64,000 nt of DNA from Coffea arabica (Eukaryota > Streptophyta > Magnoliopsida > Gentianales > Rubiaceae). The translations under genes were made by a program, and so were the position numbers. The stretch is taken from positions 42,308,287 to 42,372,286 of the forward strand of contig NC_092326.1 of assembly GCF_036785885.1 (NCBI RefSeq), read 5' to 3'. This document shows positions 50,285-64,000 of the stretch, piece after piece. Below the pieces are notes generated by a model. That model did no database searches, was not told where the DNA came from, and saw nothing but the letters and a program-made list of their open reading frames with translations. The stretch's first letter is position 1. The number at the start of each line of letters is the position of its first letter.

Positions 50285-51332
50285 GGTGGTAAAATCACTT
50301 TTATGGTGTTTGGTGAATATCATTTCATAAATTTAGCAGTGAAATTTTTGGTATCAAAAGCATTTTTAGCAAAAACTAAAATTTGATACTTTTAGAATAG
50401 CTTTTGTGTTTATTTGATCACTTATTCCATATTATGAATCAAATTGAGAAATAAATATATTTAAAAATTAAAAATTATCCAATACAATAAGTACTTATTG
50501 AATTATATATCCAGACAATATATATAAAAGTATCTGAACACTTAATAAGCACTTTTATTAAAAATTTTATTAGGTGAAGCATTTTTTAATAAATTACCGC
50601 AACTCCAAATGGGTTTAAAAAATTCAATACCACTTAATAAATTTAGATGTTCAATTTTTAGTTATCAAACACATTTGAACATGTCTATTAAGTGTAAATA
50701 CTGAATTGAGTTATCAAACATGATCTTAATGTGATATATACTCAAATGTATCAAATTTAATATTTAATGATTCGATAACTTAACATATTCAAATTTCATA
50801 TTTTAGATTTTAGTCAGACTTCAACTTTATCAAACACAGCCTAGTTGATTACATGATCTTCTTATCTTGTACATATAAAGGGTGATAATTGACAGACTTC
50901 CCGCCAGTAGCAGTTATTATTATCACTTTAATTTGCAACAGGGCACTACTCACTAGAGCGTTTAACTTCAACTCAGGCAATTAATTGTGTAGCAGAATGC
51001 AATTACTACTGTAGAGACACAGCAGGAAGAATCTGGTGGGGGGAGTGAGGATCAAAAGGCAGGAACAATTAAAGAGAACTAAATCCGTCTGTAAAAAGCT
51101 TAAGTAACTAAATGTCTGTGATCTAACTCTAATCTATGCCAGCCACTTCTGCAGTTGTAACACCATGATTAAATGCTTTCAATTTACCCTGCAAGTTGAA
51201 TTCACAAAGTTTCATTCGTATGTTGAGGTTAATCTAGAGTTTGGCAAAAGAAAAGAAAGATGATATCAAAATTCTGTATTCTTTTGGACACACTATTTAA
51301 ATATTTTTTCAAGTCAAATAACAAGCATATAC

Positions 51333-51798
51333 AGGGATGTAATCGAGTCGAGTCGAACTCGAGTATCACCGTACTCGAACTCGACTCGACATGCAAGATG
51401 GATGCTCGAGCTTGAACTCGAGGGAGAGTATTATTATTGGAACTCATGCTCGAGCTCGATGCATTACTCACAGAACTTGAGCTTGACTCGCATGGATTCG
51501 AATCAATGCGAGCCTTATCGAGTTCGAGTAAAAAAATTTCATTTTCTTGATAATTTTTGAGCGAAAAAATATTATTGTCCTTTAAAAATTTTCATACGAC
51601 TTGAAACATTTCGTGAATTCAACCACTCTTTTGGGTATAAGGGTAATTTCATAATACTAAAAATATATTAAAGAATTAAAATTAAAAAATTCGATAAAGT
51701 TCGGCGAGCCTTCGAACATTATTTTTAGATACTCGAATTCGATCAACCCGAGTTCGAGTCAAGTTTTTGATCAAGCTGCTCGGTTCGATTACAGTCCT
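51333..51798. mobile_element. hAT-like MITE with CTCGAG-rich ends and a near-perfect 8-bp target duplication
   Basis: The left end AGGGATGTAATCGAGTCGAG and the right end, on the other strand AGGACTGTAATCGAACCGAG, are inverted copies. Flanks AAGCATAT (51323-51330) and AAGCATGT (51799-51806) match at seven of eight bases, the size expected for hAT insertions. Internal sequence is CTCGAG/GAGCTCGA-rich near the ends and AT-rich in the middle, with no transposase. Confidence 0.75.
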
Positions 51799-54138
51799 AA
51801 GCATGTATCATAAGTAAAATGCAGTAGAGATGTGCAAGAAATAAAAAAAGAATCGTGGATATGTTTAACTAAAAGTTTGTTGGTGTAGTAAATCGAAAAT
51901 GTCGACGACAGAGGCCAAAGAAGCAGAAAAATAGTACGCGGATAAGGCAAACCCTGCGACAAAGAAGAATTGAAAGGTAGGGGAAAAAATGGACAAATGT
52001 GAGAAGAACATAAATTGGTGATATATATATATATTTTTTGAGAATAAATCGTGAAAGGGATAGTCCTGTGGCTTTTGCCCACAGGAGAAAGGTTTTGATA
52101 CCATAATAATTATTCTGTCACTGAGACAACCAATATATGTCCCTCTGGATAAATTGACTTTTCTTCACCAAAAAGAAAGAGAATTCTATAGTTTTTTTGG
52201 GCCTAATTTTGGGTTCAAATCATTTAATCCTCCCAAATGATGCGTCACCATCTAATTGAATTGTCGATTTAGCAAATCTCCTTATCAAACAACCCAAAAC
52301 GAATTGACCTTAGCAAGTGTAATTCCATGAACCGGGAGAAAATGGGTGAAATTGGAGCACACAAGGTGATAAATGAGATCGTCCAAAGGTGACAGCTCTC
52401 GTGGGGGCCAGGAGATGATGGGCGGATGGATGGGATTTGGTTCGGGAGGATCAACATGGAGCGGGCGGTGTTTGGTAGGGTCTAAGAATCCAAACGGACA
52501 AGGAATGGAATTGGAGTTGGAATTGGGATTGGGATTGGAGGGGCTGAGGATTGTTGAGAAGGATGTGTGATTGATTGATGGCGTTTGTTTGGAAGCAAAG
52601 GTAGAATGGTACGGTGTCATGTGATTGCAAAAACAGCGTTATTTCATTAATGCATTTGGGCCCCCCATACCAAACAGCCCCTCTTCCTTTGATGCTAACT
52701 GCCACGTGCCAGCAATTTGCTTCCCAAGATCCACATTCCCGTGCTTGCTGCTGCCTTCCTCAATTTTTTTTTCTTGTTCTTATTAGCATTAATTGTTACA
52801 AATTTGGTCCCATTTGGATTTTTTTTTTTTTGGAATTTTGGTAGAACAATGTACCTCAGCTATTAGATGCATCATGTTTGTGAGGTAAAAATGTAATTAA
52901 AAAATAGATTCATAAAATATGAAAAAAAAAATTGCAATTCAAACAACACCATTACGTAAACTTGGTTAACCTATTCCTCTTTCAATTTTCTTTTCTGGTC
53001 TTAATTTCGGATTTTTTTTTTTGGATTAGAGAGAAATTAAACTCCACTTTTGGAGTGAAATTTGCAAGCTCTCAGGTCGGAGTGGGATTAATCGGGCTCC
53101 ATAAGGATTGATCCGGATACCCACTCCGTCAGTGAAAAAAAAAAAAAATCGTTGGATGACTCATATAAAACGGCTTTGAGGTCTCAAATGTCGAAATTCT
53201 TACCGAATTTACCCTTACCAAAACGGAATGACAAATATTTTGATTAAAAAATTCTCTAAAAACTTTGGCTTAAATGAGCCCCTAAATAAACTATAAAGTT
53301 ACATAATTATCGAAGACGAGTTCATGACAAAATTCATATAAAGTGATATGTTGAAATTTCGGAAATTAGATATTGTGAATTCAATTTTCCTTCTCTTTCC
53401 CTACTTTTTAAATTTCATTCTTCCCCTGTTAAAACATACGATACAGAAAGAAAAAAAAAATGCGCTAAGCGTTAATTCATTGGGGAAAAACCTGCAATAG
53501 CTCGACCATATTGATTGGTGTTGCCTTGATTGATCATAAACTTTACCAATTGATCACAGAGAGGAAAAAACCTCTTGTATTCACGAACAAATATAAAATT
53601 CCACCATCTTTTAATTGGTCTATTTCAGTACGAAAGATATTATTATTATACTCTACACTTCAACGGCAAACTCCAGACTCCCAGAGCTGGTGGGGAGGCT
53701 GCTTTGCTCACTTTTTTTTTTTTTTATAATTAATTATTCCTTCATAGATTGATTTCTTTTGTTTGTCTGTGCAATTATAGAATCCAGATTCAACTCCCAA
53801 CTCCTGAATCATTAATATAACATTAATATAGTATTTAACTCTCTAATAATGGTGGCCAGAGAAACCTCCCCTAGACAGTTTTGTCCACACAAGAGACAAA
53901 CACGTATCAACAAAATAATAAAGCATGAAATAAAATATAATTTTATTTAGTAATAAAGAGTAGGCCGCGCGAGAGGTTTGAAAATGCAACATTGCATGGT
54001 AAGTCCCGCGATCGGAGGCACGCATGGATTGCTTTCTAATAAGAGGATCAGAATTATGGTAATAATGCTTCCAACAGCTGAATGATCAATTGATCATCCC
54101 CCTTCCCACATGACATATTTCAATATCTAACATTACAT

Positions 54139-54207
<69 letters not shown>

Positions 54208-56839
54208 GGGATGTGCTGTTAAGGTCAATGTCTGCATCGAAAAATGGATCTACAGTAATGTTTCCTATTTTATCCGTGAAAAGAAATGCTATGAACACTC
54301 GTTAACACGTCCATATTTCACTCAACCTACCGTGTATATACATACTGATAATTATTATTTTCTCTTACATTTATATACTTTTTTTTTCTAATTAATCCCT
54401 TCATATTTATATATTTTTTAAATTAATTTTACATTTCTAAAAATATAATACTTGAAATATATATTGAGTACGACTGCCTTACGAACACCCGTCGAAAAAA
54501 GAATTGGATTTTTCTAGGTAGGCTTGGTTGTAGAAATGGGTGAACCTGTCCTCAAGGAATGTTAGCAAATACAGAAATTTATGCTAGGGCTTCTTTAAAG
54601 CTGTTTTAGCTGATTTTGTACCTACTGCAACATTGGTGCTTTCTGCCAAGGATGTTACAGCTAAGTCAACTTCTACGACAATAGTGGCATTTCTCATATA
54701 CTATCTCTCAAAGAATTCAATACCGTTTCGTTTCATCCTCACGAGTGTCCAATAGATAAATGCTCTTAAATCATCACATCACAAAGTTCAGAAGTATTAT
54801 TATTGTCTTTGTCTTTTTCGGCGCAGAAATTGGTAAATCTAAAATGTTATGTTTATAATAATAAAAAATAATTAACAGAGTAATTTATTTCTTAATGCAC
54901 CCTCAAGTCTAATGATTGCGCTTAAATGTATACTGTAGTTTCATTTATTAATTTGTTTTCGCTTTATGTACTTTTGTAACTGTTGTATTGCTTTCTACTT
55001 TGGAAAGCTTTTAGTATAAAAGTTTAGAGACCAAATCTTTTTTTTTGTTAGTAAAAAACATTGAGGGATTTAGATAAGTGACTTTTTCATCTCTTCATGA
55101 AATGTTGAAAAAGGACAAAGAGTTCAAGCAAGTTTATAAAGAAAACAAAAAGATAATCATATAAATTTTTGCAAAATAATCATACAAAACATGTAACACC
55201 AAATCGAGCTTTCTAAGTCCATCCGGTGTCACAGTTTCAAGAATGTATAATTGTAAATTTATTTCTTTAGTACCGTCACCGAAGCTTTACTTTTTTGGTC
55301 GATTGATTTATATATATATATATATTAGGAGCAATAAATTAATGGAATTTATTAAGAAGTAGGAACTCAGTAGCTGGTGTAGTGTATCGGATGAACTCCT
55401 ACGAAGTTGCTCAGGAACTTAAAACTAACTAAGATCAGCAGCAGCCCCCATGCAAATGAATCAATGACATAGAAGGGGAACAAATTTATAACTTGAATTC
55501 CAGTATGAAATATATGCACAAACTGCAGGAAGAAGCTTTTCCTTTTTCTCTTGGTTCTTTGTTTTTGTCTTTGTTCTCCTCAAACCAATGCACCTGCTGT
55601 CGGAACTCAGAATCGTGGAAAGCTGATGGATCATATGGTGTGAACTTGTGAACGAAAAGCGGGTGTCAAGATGAATCAATTCCCAATTTTTTTCTCCTTC
55701 TTCAAAAGTCAAAATCATCTAATAAATATACTAAGAAAGTAGAAATCTAGAAAAAGCACCCGCCATAGCATATGCTTAGGTAGACTTTATGGATTTGCAT
55801 GTCCTGTGACTCTGTCTGATTGCTCCACAAAAGATGAAAAAACTAATCAATATACAAATATTTTTCGTTTCTAATTAATTCTCTACAAACTTTACTTTAA
55901 AAAATGGCATGATCATTGGTCACCGCATAATAAATAATTCTTTTGTTACACCATTAATTTCTTGCAAATAAAAATTTCTTGTAGGCGCTACAACAATTTT
56001 CTTGGTTGAAAAGAAAATATTCTAGTGGTTGGACTTTGGACCTCAACCCTTCAGGGTTTAGGCTCGCAGCACAAGATGCCCTAGATTTCTGGTGCATTGC
56101 TTGGTGTCGTCTGTAGCATCTCGAACCTGATGCTTCTCTTCTCGTGGAGTTCAGTATCAAGTACTTTCACTTTGGTTTCTACTGCTCGACTGTTTATGAT
56201 CAAGACTGAACTGAAGAGGGAATTATTATCAAATGCGTGGGAGCTCTTTCTTTAATGTTTTTTGATTGCACCAAAGTACTTGTAGTTCCAGGTTGTCTTT
56301 ACGAAACACGACTATTGGTTGGGACTTCTTATTTGGGTTGTTAGGATGTGATGCACACCCACCTGTACCTGTTTCATAAAAACCGAGATAGTATACGCAT
56401 TTCTCTTTAAAGTTGCACCCATTTGCCTTTCACTCTTCTCGGTGCTATGCTCACATGCAAAAAAGGTACCTCTGCATTTTGCTGATAGACTTTACTATCC
56501 CCGTCAATTATTATTGCTTGTCTGAGCTAAAAAAAAAAAAAAACATAGACGTGCCAATGTAACATTTTCCGGTCCTCAACTCAAGATTTCGATTATTTCG
56601 AAGGATCCTATGCTTGCATGGCTAAAAGTCAGACCAATTAAAGGTCCTCCAATCTCCTTCCCAAGCAAAAAGAAAGAACCTATCCAGATTACGACCGTAT
56701 GCAGTAATCTTGATGAATGCATTCCTTGGAAATTGATCGTAATCGTGCATCGTAGACATAACAGAACTTAGTAGCAAGTCCACGGAACTTCATTTTCTAA
56801 TCATTGTAGAACGTTTTCTAGTGTTGCAAATCCATATTA
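51799..56839. other. Intergenic, gene-free
   Basis: No gene supported. It holds an AT microsatellite (54142-54202), sequence at about 54300-54490 resembling 13250-13470, and A/T runs. A C-rich open frame on the minus strand (52285-52620, Pro/Asn/Ser-rich) and one at 55954-56160 were examined and not accepted as genes. Confidence 0.5.
54142..54202. repeat. AT microsatellite, about 61 bp
   Basis: The longest (AT)n run of the window, between CATACAC and GTATGGGG. Confidence 0.97.
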
Positions 56840-57191
56840 CTCCCTCCGTCCCACTTTGATAGTCTTGTTTTCCTCTTTCGTCTGTCCCAAATTGTAGTCC
56901 ACTTTTCCATTAAAAAATGTAATAATCTTTTAAATTGTCTAAAATACCCTTATTAAATATCTTGTTATTAATACATTGTTATTAAATACTAACCCACTAT
57001 ATTGAATACATTGAGCTTTTCCAATACTAACCCATTAGCTGTAAATGATATTAATTGACACTCTTCGTGATTAGCATAAGGGTATTTTAGGAAATTAGTA
57101 ATCTAAATTTATGTTTCCAACCAAATTAATTACACTTTTTTAATTTGTGTGAAAAAAAAAAACCAAGACTAACAAAACGGGACGGAGGGAG
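56840..57191 (+). mobile_element. Stowaway-like MITE, copy 3
   Basis: A 352-bp element starts CTCCCTCCGTCCCAC, ends GGGACGGAGGGAG, with TA flanks (56838-56839, 57192-57193). It is nearly the same length as copy 1 (15673-16023) and over 90% identical by eye, in the same orientation. Its two ends are the best preserved of the three. Confidence 0.92.
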
Positions 57192-59656
57192 TACATGATA
57201 GTAGTACACTTGTAAATGAATTTGCCTCCTTATTTGAAGAGCTTGCCGATAATTTCATGTAATTAATTCCTCAAGGTATCGGTTTGATTACACCTGCCAG
57301 GTTTGATTACATCAAGGTCTTTGAATAACGGCAGAAGGTTAAATCTACAAAATTAGAGAGAAATGGGTCTCTTTCAGCAATTGTTAGGTATAGTAAGGGT
57401 ATTGAGTACAACGAGTGGTCTGGACTAGTACGTGAGAAACACGTTTCCATAAAACGCTTTTACTAATTCCTATGGCAGGCTTTGTGCCTGTACTCATCCA
57501 ACTGACAGATGTTCCTTCACAAGCCACCTTCCCTATCTTTTAATCCATTTTGGAGCCCTAAGGAAGAATCATGAAATCTTTGTTCTCTTTTCATTCTATT
57601 CTTTTCTAAACATAAGTAGTCGTGATTACCGCCTGGCGGTGGGGTTGCTGATAAAAGTACTCTAATTATTAATATACACAAATTATCGTTTTACTAGAGT
57701 TCCATTTTTCTTACCTTTTAATTACTTCTTCCGCTAATCAAGCTATCCGCCAGACACATTTTTTTTTACGTTCAAAAAATTTTTTTTTTTAACTTAGGCA
57801 CGAAACTCGAACCGAACAAACAATAGCATGTGATTATTGGAATATCCCATGTATAGTCCACTTTGGATAACCTTTCTGGAAAAGAGCCTACTCCTTTTGG
57901 TATTCAAACAAAAAACCACCTACATCATCCATAACAGGTAAGAGAATGAAGGGATCCACACAAGTCACAAATGCGGGCATTTACTTCGATCCCCTTTGGA
58001 GAGGCACAGGATTAGGATCTCAAAGTGGGTACATGTTACTAACCATGCACCATGTTACCAAACAGCTTGTCCCATCAAATAGAATACTCTGGAGAATAAG
58101 CTGAACTTAAAGCCAGGTTAGAGTGCAGCCAAGTTTTTTTTTTTTTAAATAATAAGCTGAGAATGTTTTTGGCTTCAACAAATTTTAGCAATTGACTTTT
58201 TGTGACCCAAAATACTAAGTGGTGATTTACTCCCTATCTAACTTTGCATGACAATTTGAACCCTTTCTTCCACCTAAACCCTAAGATGCAGCATCAGTAA
58301 ATACAGATCCTTGTTGACCCTGGTGCTTCCACTGCCAAAATTTACCCCATCCTCTCATGCTTATGAAAATTAAGACGGACGATCATATCAAAAATTAGGA
58401 CAGACAATAATCAATCATGTTAGGTTATACGATACATAAAACTTTTTTAACTAGGATTGTAGGGCTTTACCCCGAAGGGAGCCCTTCCAGAAATTCTCAA
58501 TGGCCTAGGCCAAACCCAGGCCAAAGAGGGGGTTTGGAAATAGTTTTCAACCAGCAATAGACGCGCCTCGGTTAGAACCTCACTAGCTGCGTCATTGCCC
58601 CAAGCGCAAAGATAGAAAGTACCGAGTCCCCAGGCGGCCTTTTATACTGCACTGCTCTCTTGGGTCTCCTATACCAAGTCGATGTGGGATGTAAGACAAA
58701 TCCTACAAATAGATGTAATCGAGGCAAGACACACCAATCAATCCCACTCGAGGCTTCTAAATCAGAGACTTCTAAATTTTAAGTTCAGCTTATTATTTAA
58801 AGCAACCATCAGTTCTCCAGCAAAATCCTTCAATGAAGTTACCGACAAGAAGCAGGCTGCACTCTAACATAAAGGGCGCCAGCAGTGACTTCGAAGTCCA
58901 GATATTATATTGAGAACAAGATTGCATCCAGCGCTCATAGATGACGATGGTTTCACCACCTTCCTATTCCAAAATGTCATCAGATTCACTAATAATATCT
59001 AGAAACCCCCAGTAAGGAGTAAAGTTTGATGACAAGCTTAGCAGTTGAATTTCTCGTGATCCTTTTAGATCGCAGTACACTAGAACGCTGTTTAGATCAT
59101 ACACCAATATCACGAAACCAAGAGTGGGCTGTTCAGCCTTCACATTATAACCAGACATCAAGCAAAGAAGTGCAACAAAAGCTAACAGAAAGAGATGGAC
59201 TCTCGCTGAAGATTAAAAACGGGTGCAGAACTTGGTATTTCACTGTCCTCCGAAGAAAATGGAGAAGGATATCTTAACAGTCACTGCAAGATGTATATAT
59301 AAGAGCCCCAAGCAGAAATCTTTTTAGGGCCACGAATGGCAAATACAGCACAATATCTAGAAGAAATCTGAACCTAAAATGAAAGCAAAGGAGACATCAG
59401 TTGATGGTTTTAATTAACAGTTTAATATCTTCTGATTGCATTTGATGATTGAAATGTAGAATGTTATTCAGATCAAAAAGAAACAAAAAAACAAGTCAAA
59501 ACTAGGCTGTTGACATTATAAGTGACAAGCGTCCTTGAGAAGAAAGCAACGAAAAGGAACGGTGAACAATTGGATGTTGCTTGAACATTAGAAGGGTGCA
59601 TAACCTGGCAGTTCATCCTTTCAAAGAAGCAGAAAGATACTCTGTGATATACCTAC
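57192..59656. other. Intergenic and 3' flank of PFP-beta
   Basis: No gene supported. A GC-richer patch at about 58455-58690 (with CCCCGAAGGGAGCCC and CGATGTGGGATG) looks like part of a repeat, and inverted short repeats flank it (see 58095-58872). The last 300 to 400 bases before 59656 probably include the 3' UTR of PFP-beta. Confidence 0.5.
58095..58872. repeat. Split inverted repeats around a GC-richer core
   Basis: AATAAGCTGAACTTAAA (58095-58111) pairs with TTTAAGTTCAGCTTATT (58779-58795). TTAGAGTGCAGCC (58118-58130) pairs with GGCTGCACTCTAA (58855-58867). TTTAAATAATAAGCTGA (near 58144-58160) pairs with TCAGCTTATTATTTAAA in the same right-hand region. This may be an old transposon or a local rearrangement; the family is not known to me. 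Confidence 0.6.
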
Positions 59657-63800
<4,144 letters not shown>

Positions 63801-64000
63801 CTGATATGAAAGCATGTAGTTAGTGAAGATTTACTATACTAGCAAATGTACAGCAGAACTGTGTTCTGAGTAAAATGCAGAATGTTTGACCAATTGCAGA
63901 CATCATTCTCAACTTTCATTTTCGAGTAAAAAAAATTTCCTAATAGAGTTAGGAACAAAGATCAAGACACAACATCTCATGGATGATGTGAAGGAATGAC

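Larger units (their letters stand above)
45023..51332. other. Intergenic, gene-free, AT-rich
   Basis: Six kilobases with no supported gene. Named parts: a foldback element at 47385-47511, a tRNA-like B box near 46340 (GGATTCGAATCTG) with no foldable tRNA, AT runs at 48860-48885 and 50254-50281, a G/A-type (GAT)n run near 49118-49131, and many A/T runs. Sequence at 50590-50840 looks like an old AT-rich element (ATTAAGTG and TTATCAAACA motifs). Open frames such as 48418-48807 match nothing known to me. Confidence 0.5.

Noticed and set aside
52285-52620. Pro/Asn/Ser-rich 111-codon minus-strand frame
   Set aside because: The composition comes from simple GGAATTGGA-type repeats on the other strand. 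No conserved motif, and no gene-like context.

Overview
The window is nuclear DNA of a flowering plant. It carries six plant-type protein genes, five of them split by GT-AG introns, set in long AT-rich intergenic stretches full of small non-autonomous transposons, A/T runs and AT microsatellites. The protein sequences fit a eudicot. The intergenic repeats remind me of asterid genomes, but I cannot name the species. There is no sign of bacterial, phage, CRISPR or operon structure, and I found no convincing rRNA or tRNA gene.

All six genes lie on the minus strand. From left to right: (1) the first coding exon of an EBS/SHL-type BAH-PHD chromatin reader (1010-1082), whose remainder lies beyond the left edge; (2) a complete four-exon class I KNOX homeobox gene of the SHOOT MERISTEMLESS type (6397-11542, 390 aa); (3) a complete four-exon PUX4-type UBX-domain cofactor of CDC48 (24052-28158, 307 aa); (4) a complete fourteen-exon organelle-type AAA ATPase (29301-35733, 588 aa); (5) an intronless 389-aa plant protein of unknown function (42940-44109); (6) the 3' part of the catalytic beta subunit of pyrophosphate-dependent phosphofructokinase (59657-63800 and onward past the right edge).

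The exon models were built by hand. For each multi-exon gene, splice phases were followed across every junction and the exon lengths add up to an open frame. One result differs from a naive reading: the last exon of the AAA gene is read in a different frame from the longest open frame over the same bases.

The intergenic parts hold three copies of one Stowaway-like MITE (one nested in another element), a MULE-like element with a perfect 9-bp target duplication, a 315-bp foldback hairpin, hAT-like elements, and several AT-rich foldback elements with GTTTGGAT-type ends. The STM-like gene has about 12.5 kb of gene-free upstream DNA, with a GA-rich tract near the gene.

The genes do not form a pathway. 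I see no new multi-gene system here. The points most worth following are the STM regulatory region, the transposon structures, the unknown intronless gene, and a possible conserved PFP-beta / AAA ATPase / PUX4 neighbourhood.
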